A DNA stretch of 64,000 bases from assembly GCA_910576385.1 (NCBI GenBank), contig CAJTIR010000005.1, positions 95,428 to 159,427 of the forward strand. Direction: 5' to 3'. Shown here in pieces: positions 9,842 to 19,100 of the stretch (position 1 is its first letter; every line of letters begins with the position of its first letter). The stretch comes from Lachnospiraceae bacterium (GTDB lineage Bacteria; Bacillota; Clostridia; Lachnospirales; Lachnospiraceae). The notes under the pieces were generated by a model, which saw only the letters and a program-made list of their open reading frames with translations, had not been told where the DNA came from and made no database searches. Position numbers and translations under genes: made by a program.

Positions 9842-11644
9842 TTATCTTTTTAAAGTCACCTTCTTTACTTTGCTCGCTTTTCCCATCACTTTGGCGCCTG
9901 TAGAATCAATTCTATAGGCATGTACTTTAAAATAATATGTACCCTTCTTTAAATTCTTTATAGTCATATTTGTTGTTTTAATATACTTCAGTTTGATGTC
10001 TTTGGAAAACTTAGCATTTTTTGCATAAATAATTTTATAACCGTCTACACCTTTTAATTTTTTAATCTTTACAAGAACTTTTCGGTCTTTTTGCACTTTT
10101 AAGGATGAAACAGAGGCTCTTTTTACTGTCACCTTCTGCCATTTTGCCTCTAAGGTAATGTCTTTTTTAACACTGGATCCGAAAGAATATTTCTTTTTTC
10201 CCAGATACCAGCCCTTAAAAATATATTTTTTCCTTTTCGGGCTCTGCGGTGATTTTACTAATTTGCCTTCCTCAACTTTTTCTATCCTATCCTTTTTTCC
10301 ATTATTGTAAACAAATTTTACATGATAAAATTTTGGTTGTGGATCAACTGGCTCCGGTTCCGGTGTTGGTTCCGGTTCTGGCGTTGGTTCCGGCTCCGGC
10401 GTTGGCTCTGGTTGTGGTTGAGTTCCCGGATAAGTAGTATGATCAGGAACACTGCCATTCTCCCAAGGTGAGGGCAGATATTGGTCTGATACATAAACAG
10501 TAGACAAAAAATCATAAGCTGCTCTGTCGTAAACTTTCAGTTCTGCCCTTGTGTTGATTGGCCCACGCACACCATCCCAATTACCATCAAAAGTATCATC
10601 CATCGCATTAAACCAGATTGCACTTAAAGTTGCAAAATATTCATATTCATTGGATCCTGCATAAGAATTGGGCCATTTTCCATCTGCAATTGCCTGCTGA
10701 TAAATCGTGGAGAGCTTTTGCTGTTGTGTCTGACTGAGGCCAAAGGAATGTACCGTGTGAGCAAACTCATGCGTTAAAATCGATTCATCTTTATATCCAG
10801 TTGTATAATCGCCAGTCTTTAAACGCAGGACATTAGCATCCCGAATGGAGGCTAGCTGTGTGCCGCCAAAACCTTCCACATATAAATAAGCCTCGTCGTA
10901 CTCAAAACGATGTTCTGGAATATCATAGGCGATTTCACCTTCCCCATAAATACCCAGCATACAACCCGCTTCTCCCATACGTTTTGCAACATCTCGATTG
11001 GCAAGAAGAATCTTTAACATTGATTCTGCAGTGGTCATAGCCTCCTCTTTTACATTGGCAGTCCCTAAAATCTTCACGCCACAATCTAAAGTAATTTCTT
11101 TTTGATAGAAAGGCTGATAAGTATTTACGGTAATCGTCTGCTCCGGCACAGACACACCTGATTTACTTTTGATTCTATCTTTCTTAATCTTCACTTTAAT
11201 CTCTGGCAGATCATTCAAATTTGTAATCGGATTTGTAAGGCGTATTGTCGTCTTTGGGCTGTCAGGATTCTGAGGATAGTGACTATTCCTTGTATTGTAA
11301 TATACAACGCCTTTGTACTCATAATTGTTCTGATCTGCAAAACAATAATAATAGATGGGATTCTCTATGCCAGCCACAGTGACAGCATAATTCTGTTCCT
11401 GCATAACAAGACTCCCATTTAAACTTTTACTATCCACCCAGCCTGCTCCTGTCACTTCCTCACTCCAGTAAAGTTCAATATCTTGATTGTTAATAAGCTG
11501 AGCTTTGACAATTGATGGTACACGATCTGCAGCCTGGACATTTAATGAAAACAAAATACTAACCATAAAGATAAACAGAAAGATCCAGATTCCCTGCCCT
11601 AACATTTTACTTACAGTGTTGCTGTACTCTTTTCGTTTCTGCAT
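9842..11644 (-). CDS. Secreted zinc-metalloprotease-like protein with PEPT linker
   Basis: 600-residue secreted protein. The signal peptide ends near VQAADR. The central domain carries a zincin motif HEFAH (His292, Glu293, His296) and, about 40 residues later, NEYEYFA, whose Glu335 could be the third zinc ligand as in gluzincins. A linker of repeated PEPTPE units (near residues 405-430) leads to a Listeria-Bacteroides-type repeat (about 435-500, YIFKGWY motif) and a lysine-rich FN3-like tail. These are seen directly; protease activity and substrate are inferred. The gene ends 20 bases before the YesM-type kinase and is probably in the same operon. A -10-like TATAAA lies just upstream. It is not closely recognisable as a named peptidase family. 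Confidence 0.8.
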   Translation of the reverse strand: MQKRKEYSNTVSKMLGQGIWIFLFIFMVSILFSLNVQAADRVPSIVKAQLINNQDIELYWSEEVTGAGWVDSKSLNGSLVMQEQNYAVTVAGIENPIYYYCFADQNNYEYKGVVYYNTRNSHYPQNPDSPKTTIRLTNPITNLNDLPEIKVKIKKDRIKSKSGVSVPEQTITVNTYQPFYQKEITLDCGVKILGTANVKEEAMTTAESMLKILLANRDVAKRMGEAGCMLGIYGEGEIAYDIPEHRFEYDEAYLYVEGFGGTQLASIRDANVLRLKTGDYTTGYKDESILTHEFAHTVHSFGLSQTQQQKLSTIYQQAIADGKWPNSYAGSNEYEYFATLSAIWFNAMDDTFDGNWDGVRGPINTRAELKVYDRAAYDFLSTVYVSDQYLPSPWENGSVPDHTTYPGTQPQPEPTPEPEPTPEPEPTPEPEPVDPQPKFYHVKFVYNNGKKDRIEKVEEGKLVKSPQSPKRKKYIFKGWYLGKKKYSFGSSVKKDITLEAKWQKVTVKRASVSSLKVQKDRKVLVKIKKLKGVDGYKIIYAKNAKFSKDIKLKYIKTTNMTIKNLKKGTYYFKVHAYRIDSTGAKVMGKASKVKKVTLKR

Positions 11645-11735
11645 CTTCCATTCCTCATTTCTTATTTTATAACACTTTTTTTCGATCTCTTTCCATTGAT
11701 CAGGCTTTAGATATACATTGCATCTCTTTGTTTTG

Positions 11736-12872
11736 TCATCCCTGTATCTGCAATAATTTTGTCTTTAACTCCCCTTCCAGGCGATGAATTTCCTGTTCTG
11801 CTTCCCTGCGTTTTTCCTTACCTTCTTTTTGAATGCGCATCACCTCATCCAGTGTGGAAATCAAAGATTCATTGGTAATACGAAGTGTTTCCATATCCAC
11901 AATCCCTCTCTCAGATTCTCGAGCGGTCTCAATGGTAGCCATTTTTAATTTTTCGGCATTTTTCTTCAATAATTCATTGGTAAGATCTGTCACTTCCCGC
12001 TGTGCTGCTGCTGCCTGGGCAGAATGTTCCACACCCATTGCCAAAACCATCTGACTTTTCCACAGAGGTATGGTATTTACGATCGTAGATTGAATTTTCT
12101 CTACCATAATTGTGTCATTATTCTGTACCAATCGAATCTGAGGCGCTGTCTGAATGGAAATCATACGTGTTAATTCTAAATCATGAATTTTTTTGTCAAA
12201 TCTGTTGCAGAGCGCTTCCAGATCATTTGCTTCCTGTGCATCCTCTGGCAGACCAGAAATTCTCGCCTTTTCCACCAAAGCTGCCAATTCTGTACTCCTC
12301 ACTTGCTCAAGTTTCCGTTTTCCGGCCAAGATATACATAGATAACTCTTTAAAATAGACTTTATTCTGTTCATACATCTTATCCAAAATCGCCGAATCTT
12401 TCATAAGCTGTACTTGATGTCCTTCCAACACCTTTACAATCTTATTGACATTGGTCTCCGCTTTATCATATTTGGTTTTTAAGACGCTTATTTTCTGTGT
12501 GGACTTTTTAAAGAATCCAAGAAATCCTTTTTCCTCTTCTGCGTCAAAACCTTTTAATTCTGTGACTACACCTGTAATCAGTTCTCCAATTTCCCCCAAA
12601 TCTTTCGTCTGTACATTGATCAGCGCTTTCTCCGAGAAATCTGCCATTTTCTTCTGTGTGCCAGCCCCATATTGAAGGATAATATTTGAATTGTGTAAGT
12701 CAATCTGATTTGTAAACTGTTCCACCATGCGTCGCTCTTCCTCAGAGAGCATCGTATCATCCCATGCTGGTTCCGTATTTTGCTGTTTTATTTCCCTCGC
12801 AGGTTCTTTTTCCTCAAATGGCTCTAAGGTTAAAGTAGGTGTCTCTGTAAATTCTGTAAATTCTTCGCTCAT
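11736..12872 (-). CDS. TelA-family (toxic anion resistance) protein
   Basis: 378-residue cytoplasmic, mostly alpha-helical protein with long coiled-coil stretches, recognisable as the TelA/YaaN family (for example the motif TIMVEKIQSTIVNTIPLWK, about residues 253-271, followed by QMVLAMGV). The family was named for tellurite resistance, but its molecular role is unsettled and links to the cell envelope are suspected. The start overlaps the stop of the XpaC-like gene as ATGA (12869-12872). An XpaC/TelA pairing is also known near the origin of Bacillus subtilis, which supports both calls. Confidence 0.9.
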   Translation of the reverse strand: MSEEFTEFTETPTLTLEPFEEKEPAREIKQQNTEPAWDDTMLSEEERRMVEQFTNQIDLHNSNIILQYGAGTQKKMADFSEKALINVQTKDLGEIGELITGVVTELKGFDAEEEKGFLGFFKKSTQKISVLKTKYDKAETNVNKIVKVLEGHQVQLMKDSAILDKMYEQNKVYFKELSMYILAGKRKLEQVRSTELAALVEKARISGLPEDAQEANDLEALCNRFDKKIHDLELTRMISIQTAPQIRLVQNNDTIMVEKIQSTIVNTIPLWKSQMVLAMGVEHSAQAAAAQREVTDLTNELLKKNAEKLKMATIETARESERGIVDMETLRITNESLISTLDEVMRIQKEGKEKRREAEQEIHRLEGELKTKLLQIQG

Positions 12873-14119
12873 GTCTTACTCCTTTCAAATTCATTTCCAA
12901 CAAGCCCTTCTTGCGCTAACATTGTATGAAGCACGGAAATATCAGAAGATACATCCCATGCAACCTCTTCAAACAGGCTGTCCAACAACCGCTCAAACGC
13001 ATCATTTAAAGTATCTAAAGTCTGTTCAATCTCAATCTTAGAAGAATAGATATTCTCTCCCTGTACCGGCTGGCTGTCAAGCTGCTGATAAGCCTCCAAT
13101 AATTTGACTGTGGTAGGCAAATAATACTCAAGCAGCCTAGTAATGTCATCCAAAGAATTTGGATCCTGGCTTACTCTGTCAAATATTTTTTGAATCAACA
13201 TTTCCATGTGAGAAATTTTTTTTGAAATTTCCTGACCAGAAATTTTACCACTGCAAAATCTAATTCTCTGGATGTATTGCTGCCCTTCCTCTATTACTTT
13301 CTGTAGTCTTTGATCTCCTCTGTACTCCTGTGCCCTGATATTATTTTGCTGGTTTTGTATTTGTTCCTGCCTTTGTTGTTCTAACCTCTGCCTTTGCAAT
13401 ACCTCATATTCATTATAAGTCTCATGGCTTACGATCAGACATGTTTTCTCCTGATTGAAATGTCCCTGACGAAACCACCCCTTTTCAATCATCTTTCTGA
13501 CATCCTTTACCACAAAAGAGATAGATTTTCCACTCTGATCGGCAAGATCCTTGATATTGCAGTAAGTCCTTCCGCGCAATCCAGCAATATAATTATGATA
13601 TCGTTTTAACGCCGACAACATACTGCTCCCTTGCCAAGTCATCATTGCACTGCCAATCAATAAAGGAAATAATATCGACAGTGCAATCTTTATTCCAAGA
13701 GGAAATACCCCCAAAAATAAACAGACCAGACACAAAACAACTACTGCAATTCCTAATCCTACATTTAAAATGCAGCCGCAGATTGTCAATGCCAAACCTC
13801 CTGCTTTTATAGATGTATTTTTCTGAAATAAATCCAGTCTTTTTTTGTCTACTGGAATAACCGAATTTTGTTTTTGCAAATTTTTCTCTATCTTCTTGCC
13901 TGTCCAATTCCCAAAATTAAAACTTTGATTGTTTTTCTGCCGTTCTGCTGCCTGATTCACAGCATCCCCTGCCGTGCGCAGCCCTTTTTGAATACTGTTT
14001 ACTGCTTCATTGACAGTATTGCTGATCGTCTTATTCAACTGACTAAAATTCTGGGAATTTACCGCATCTTCCACAATATTTCGAATGTCCTTCCCGAGTT
14101 TTTCCCATTCTTGGTTCAT
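12869..14119 (-). CDS. XpaC-like (bromo-chloroindolyl phosphate hydrolysis family) membrane protein
   Basis: 416-residue protein with an N-terminal amphipathic/coiled region, two hydrophobic segments near residues 105-160, and a long Gln-rich coiled-coil C-terminal half. It matches the XpaC/halogen-hydrolase family by layout and by pairing with TelA; the family name reflects an old phenotype, not a proven enzyme activity. ATG at 14119 is preferred over the in-frame ATG at 14131 because GGAGG sits 5 bases before it, whereas no ribosome site precedes the other. It is first in a two-gene operon with TelA. Confidence 0.85.
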   Translation of the reverse strand: MNQEWEKLGKDIRNIVEDAVNSQNFSQLNKTISNTVNEAVNSIQKGLRTAGDAVNQAAERQKNNQSFNFGNWTGKKIEKNLQKQNSVIPVDKKRLDLFQKNTSIKAGGLALTICGCILNVGLGIAVVVLCLVCLFLGVFPLGIKIALSILFPLLIGSAMMTWQGSSMLSALKRYHNYIAGLRGRTYCNIKDLADQSGKSISFVVKDVRKMIEKGWFRQGHFNQEKTCLIVSHETYNEYEVLQRQRLEQQRQEQIQNQQNNIRAQEYRGDQRLQKVIEEGQQYIQRIRFCSGKISGQEISKKISHMEMLIQKIFDRVSQDPNSLDDITRLLEYYLPTTVKLLEAYQQLDSQPVQGENIYSSKIEIEQTLDTLNDAFERLLDSLFEEVAWDVSSDISVLHTMLAQEGLVGNEFERSKT

Positions 14120-14288
14120 TTGTTCCTCCATCGTCTATATCAATCATTTTGTAACACGGCGTCAATACGCCAAAAAAGTAATATAATATAGTATCATTAT
14201 GTATCAAAGTCCTATCAAAATCAATATTTTTTTCTTTGATTTTGGTAGTTTGTCACAATAACATATCATGTCATTGTTTCATAATTCA

Positions 14289-14325
14289 TGGTATAATATT
14301 GAAAGATTTCAAAAAAATGAGGAGG
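14289..14325 (+). promoter_or_regulatory. Extended -10 promoter and strong ribosome site for the ABC-class ATPase
   Basis: TGGTATAAT (TATAAT at 14292-14297) forms an extended -10. No well-spaced -35 is visible. GAGGAGG lies about 6 bases before ATG 14332 and fixes that start over the longer frame from 14236. Confidence 0.6.
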
Positions 14326-14331
14326 AAACAT

Positions 14332-16032
14332 ATGAAAACATCTGCAGAATTGCGTGAATTATTAAATCGAATTGACCATAAAGGCTATCCAGCTTACAAA
14401 GATACCAGAGGAAACTGGCAATTTGAGGGTTATACACTGTCAATTGATCATGTACAAGGAGATCCTTTTGCCGCGCCGTCTAAGGTTAGCGTTCATGTTC
14501 CTGGAAAACTGGCGGCTTTCCCCACAGAATTATACGACCAGAAACACAAACGGATCGCCTTACAGGACTACTTAATTCGTCAGTTTGCCAAACAAGTTCA
14601 AGCTTTTACTTTCAAGGCGAAAGGTTCAGGAAAAAGCGGTCTTCTCTCAGTCAGTCATTGTGGACAAGAGGTTCTAGAACGAACAGCATGTGAGCTTGAC
14701 AAAAATGGTTCTGTGTCTGTGCGTATGGAAATTGGTTTTCCTGCCAATGGACGTACCATCAATGCCAGAGAATTGTGTAAAATTCTATTTGAGTTTCTGC
14801 CTGGCTGTGTAAAAAAATCATTGTATTACCGCTCTCTGGATGCAAAAGCAGTCCAGAAAAATCGAGAGTTATCGGAAGATCAAGCATTTATTCGTCAAGA
14901 ACTCTCCCGCCTAAAACTTGCTGCTTTTGTGGCCAACGATTCTATTCTTCCCAGAGAGTCTGGAGTTTCTGACCGTCCTATGAAGAATGCGGTCCATTTC
15001 CGTTCCCCTAAATCAATGGCAGTGACATTAAAACTGCCTTATTACGGAGAACTTACCGGCATGGGTATTGCACAGGGCATTACTTTGGTGGTGGGTGGAG
15101 GCTATCATGGAAAATCCACCCTCTTAAAAGCTCTGGAACTTGGGGTTTACAATCATATTTCTGGAGATGGCAGAGAATATGTGATCACAGATGACAGTGC
15201 CATGAAAATCCGCGCAGAGGATGGCAGAAGTATCAAACAAGTGGACATCTCTATGTTTATCAATAACCTGCCCAATCAGAAAGATACTGTTCATTTCTGT
15301 ACAGAAGATGCCAGCGGCAGCACTTCCCAGGCAGCAAATGTGATAGAGGCAATGGAAACAGGGAGCAAACTACTTTTGATTGATGAAGATACCAGCGCCA
15401 CAAATTTTATGATTCGAGATGAGTTAATGCAGCGCGTAGTACATCGCGATTCAGAGCCGATCACCCCTTTCATTGATCGTGTGACAGAACTTTTTGAAAA
15501 TTATGGAGTTTCCACGATTCTTGTGGCAGGCAGCTCTGGCTCTTATTTCCACAAAGCAGATTGTATTATTCAGATGGATCATTATCTTCCAAAAGACATC
15601 ACTGATTTTGCCAAACAGGAGGCTGCTTCCTTCCCACTTGCAGAAGAACCTGCTTCTGTCAGTGAGAAACCTTCCTACATTAGAACTGTAAAAAAAGATC
15701 TGGCGTTCAGCAAAAATGACCGCATTAAAATTAAAACCCAGGGAAAAGATTCTATTGTTATCAATCGGGAAACCATTGACCTTAGGTATATAGAACAACT
15801 TACAGATACCGAGCAACTCGGCACCTTAGGACAACTTATGAAATACGCACAACTTCATTTCTTTGACGGTACTCACACTTTAGGCGATGCTGCAGAACAG
15901 TTATGGCAGATTTTAAACCAAAAGGGAATTTCTGGTATTTGCAGCGGCAGTTATATCCCCGGAGGATTTGCCCTTCCCAGAAAACAAGAAATCTATGCCT
16001 GTCTCAACCGCTATCGCGGTTTAAAATTATAA
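14332..16032 (+). CDS. ABC-class P-loop ATPase (PF09818-type)
   Basis: 566-residue cytoplasmic protein of the 'predicted ATPase of the ABC class' family. The N-terminal region (about 1-240) is followed by a Walker A motif GGGYHGKST with Lys261 and a Walker B stretch LLLIDEDTSATN. No membrane segments are present and there is no transporter gene nearby, so it is not a transporter subunit. Function is unknown; relatives have been linked to nucleic-acid binding. It is transcribed divergently from the XpaC/TelA pair and ended by a clear terminator. It is the only plus-strand gene among the accessory genes left of oriC. Confidence 0.88.
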   Translation: MKTSAELRELLNRIDHKGYPAYKDTRGNWQFEGYTLSIDHVQGDPFAAPSKVSVHVPGKLAAFPTELYDQKHKRIALQDYLIRQFAKQVQAFTFKAKGSGKSGLLSVSHCGQEVLERTACELDKNGSVSVRMEIGFPANGRTINARELCKILFEFLPGCVKKSLYYRSLDAKAVQKNRELSEDQAFIRQELSRLKLAAFVANDSILPRESGVSDRPMKNAVHFRSPKSMAVTLKLPYYGELTGMGIAQGITLVVGGGYHGKSTLLKALELGVYNHISGDGREYVITDDSAMKIRAEDGRSIKQVDISMFINNLPNQKDTVHFCTEDASGSTSQAANVIEAMETGSKLLLIDEDTSATNFMIRDELMQRVVHRDSEPITPFIDRVTELFENYGVSTILVAGSSGSYFHKADCIIQMDHYLPKDITDFAKQEAASFPLAEEPASVSEKPSYIRTVKKDLAFSKNDRIKIKTQGKDSIVINRETIDLRYIEQLTDTEQLGTLGQLMKYAQLHFFDGTHTLGDAAEQLWQILNQKGISGICSGSYIPGGFALPRKQEIYACLNRYRGLKL

Positions 16033-16110
16033 CATAGATTATATGGAGACTTTTATATCTTTAAAATTGACAGATATTAAAAAAGGCAGATGTTGTATGA
16101 ATAATATGAT

Positions 16111-16163
16111 TCCCCTTAAGTAGACAAGGTATATAACCAAAATCTACATAAGGGGATTTTTTT
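16111..16163 (+). terminator. Terminator after the ABC-class ATPase
   Basis: A 14-base stem, CCCCTTA plus GTAGA pairing with TCTAC plus TAAGGGG with a single internal mismatch, closes an 18-base loop and is followed by seven T. It sits between two convergent genes. On the minus strand the T run is absent, so it mainly serves the plus strand. Confidence 0.85.
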
Positions 16164-16175
16164 ATAACTATTTTC

Positions 16176-19100
16176 TTATTTCACAATAATCTTACACTTT
16201 GCTTTCACTTTAGGATTCGACTTACTGGTGACAGTGATTGTCGCTTTTCCTTTCTTCTTTGCGGTAACTTTGCCAGAAGAATTTACAACTGCCACTTTTT
16301 TATTGCTGGATTTATAGGTTACTTTCTTGTTGGTTGCATTTTTAGGTGCGATCACTGCTTTGAGCTTAAATGTCTTTTTCACTTTCAGCGTTTTCTTCTT
16401 AGCATTTAATTTCATACTCTTCACAGGATTTACTACCCGGATTGTTTTGCTCTTTTTCACACTGCCAACTTTAACCGTTACTTTTACCTTTCCAACTTTC
16501 TTCTTAGCTTTGATTGTTGCTGTCTTGCCTTTGCTCTTTAAAGTGGCATATTTTTTAGATTTAGAACTTATGGACCATTTTACTTTGCCCTTTACATTTT
16601 TATAACTTACTTTAAGTTTGATAGATTTTCCCTTTGCCACCTCAGATTTTCCGGTAATTGTAATAGAAGGCTTCTTCACTGTGATCTCGCAAACTGCCTT
16701 AATTTTGTTATTCTCCTTGCTCATCACTGTGATTTTTGCTTTTCCTGCTTTCTTGGCAGTTACTTTTCCTGTGGAAGCATTTACTGCTGCCACACTGGAT
16801 TTGTCGGTCTTATAAGTAACTCCTTTATTTGAAGCATTGGCCGGCGCTACTGTGTGTTTTAACTGCAAGGTCTCTCCTACAGACAGAGATTTCTTTGCGG
16901 GGCTTACGGTTACACTTTTTACATGAATCACTGTTGGATCCATATTGCTATTTGTCTTGATAATTGTAAGTTTATAATCTGCCTTTGTCTGATGATCTTC
17001 TGCAAACACTCGGATATTAATTACTGTCTCTGTGTCTTTCAATACAATCTTTTTCATCTTGCTGTCATCAGTGAGAACATCATCCATATATAACAAGCCA
17101 TATTTATTTGCCAAATCTGTCTTAATCTGCACCTGTTCTGTATCTACAGGTACTTCCAAGCGGTAATCTGCGGCTCCTGCCTTTTTCACAGTTCCTATGT
17201 TAGAGATAAATTTATCAATCCCTGCATTGTTGTCATAATTGGTACTTGTATAAGCTGATTCATACAGCTTAGGTGATTCTTCCCCTTCTGCCCCGCTAAA
17301 CGAAATACGAATGACGTCTTGAATCTGTGTTTTACCTGTCGTGTTATCTTTTTTCTCGTATTTCACTGCCTGATCTATCGCCGCCGCTGGAATCTCATAT
17401 TTCACTTTATAGAGCGTTCCCACATCATCATAATTTAATTTATCTTCTGCAATGACTGTATCTCCAACTTTAATTACCATTGTCTTGCCATTGTCTTCTT
17501 TGGAATATTGGCAATTGAGATAATTTGTCTTATTTTTATCTACTTTAAACAAGTAAGAGAAGCTTCCACCTGCCTTTGCATAACGGGTCAGTTTGCCCAT
17601 ATCTCCTACAGATCCTGTTCCTTCATTCTTAATATGAGGATAATTGCTGTCATCTCCCTCAGTCTGTGCGCCGTAACCAATACCGACACCCTCCAGATAT
17701 ACATTGGCATCACGGCCTTTCTCTTTGGTTTCTAGAATTCGTTTTTGAATCTCTGCTGGATCTTCACCTGTAAACAGCCAATAAATACCATATCTTTGAT
17801 CTGTAATCTTATAGTATGGTGTAAACTTCAAAGGTTCGCTTCCGCCCCAGTCTATACCCTTGAGTATAAAGTTTAAAGAATTACCATCCCTTACCAGATA
17901 ATCCTCGATGTTCTCCATAAATTCTGACACTGACACATCATTTTGAATATTTAAAGTCTCAGAGTTTAAGGTTCCCTGATTGGAAGTAGAGCCATAACCA
18001 TTGTTAAACTTCCGCACCTCTCCATTTACAATCTTAGTCTCGCAGACATCACACTGTACACCAATCTGATAGGTACTCATCATATTATCTTTACCAAGCT
18101 CTGCCGCCAAAACGATCGGACCATACTTAAATCCATAGACGGTTCCAGCATTATCCGGCAGTGTATAGGCTTGTATTCCCAGTGGCAGTGAGATTTCCAC
18201 AACATCTCCATTTTTCCAAGTTCTTTTCAACACTGCATAGCCGTTACTGATGATAACATTCTGCTTTGTTCCATTTATTTTTATAACGGCATCACCCTTT
18301 ACCCAATCTGGTATTCTGAGGCGAAGATCAAATACTTCACTGGTCTTTCCACCCAGAAGTTCAACGGTAAATTTTGCCTGATTGCTGCTTGGAATATTTG
18401 TCTCCTGTTTCAGTGTTACATTTTTATCCTTCCAAGTAACATTGGAGCTGGTATATTGATTGACAATCAGTTTATCACCAGCATAATAATAAAAACTATC
18501 TCCCAACTTGGTAAAATTCTCAAGTCCTGTTCCAGTACAGCACCAGAAATAATTTTTCTCAAGATCAGGATTACAATATACTTTAAAGAAACCAGTTGCC
18601 ATTGGCTGGAAGTAGGTGGTCATACCGGTCTTTTCATCCACAGAGGCCATAATTGCATTGATAAAGGTGGTCTCATAGTAATCTGCATATTTCTTATCGC
18701 CTGTAATGCGGTATAATTCTCTGGTTAATTTTAACATATTATGGGTATTACATGTCTCACAGTTACAGTGAGATCTCTCTGCGTCTAACACATTGTCAGC
18801 GCCGAAAAATTCACATTCACTGTTTCCGCCTGTGATGTAAGTATGCTGTTCTGTGATCAAAGTCCAAAAGGCTTGTGCATACTGCAGATATTTCTCTTCG
18901 TTTCCCTCATCCTTCAACGCTCGATAGCGGTTCAAAGCGCCCATAAATTTGGGAATCGTACAGTTGGCATGACGACCATTTAAATAATTTTTGGTTCCTG
19001 CGAGAATCTTCTCAAATAAATCTACTTCATCAAACCAATGCGCCGCTGTCTTAAAATGATCGGCATTTGCATAGCCATCTTTTTTTGCATACTTATATAC

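Noticed and set aside
10318..10515. Arg/Asn-rich frame opposite the protease linker
   Set aside because: It is a frame-shifted reading of the PEPT repeat DNA, not a gene.
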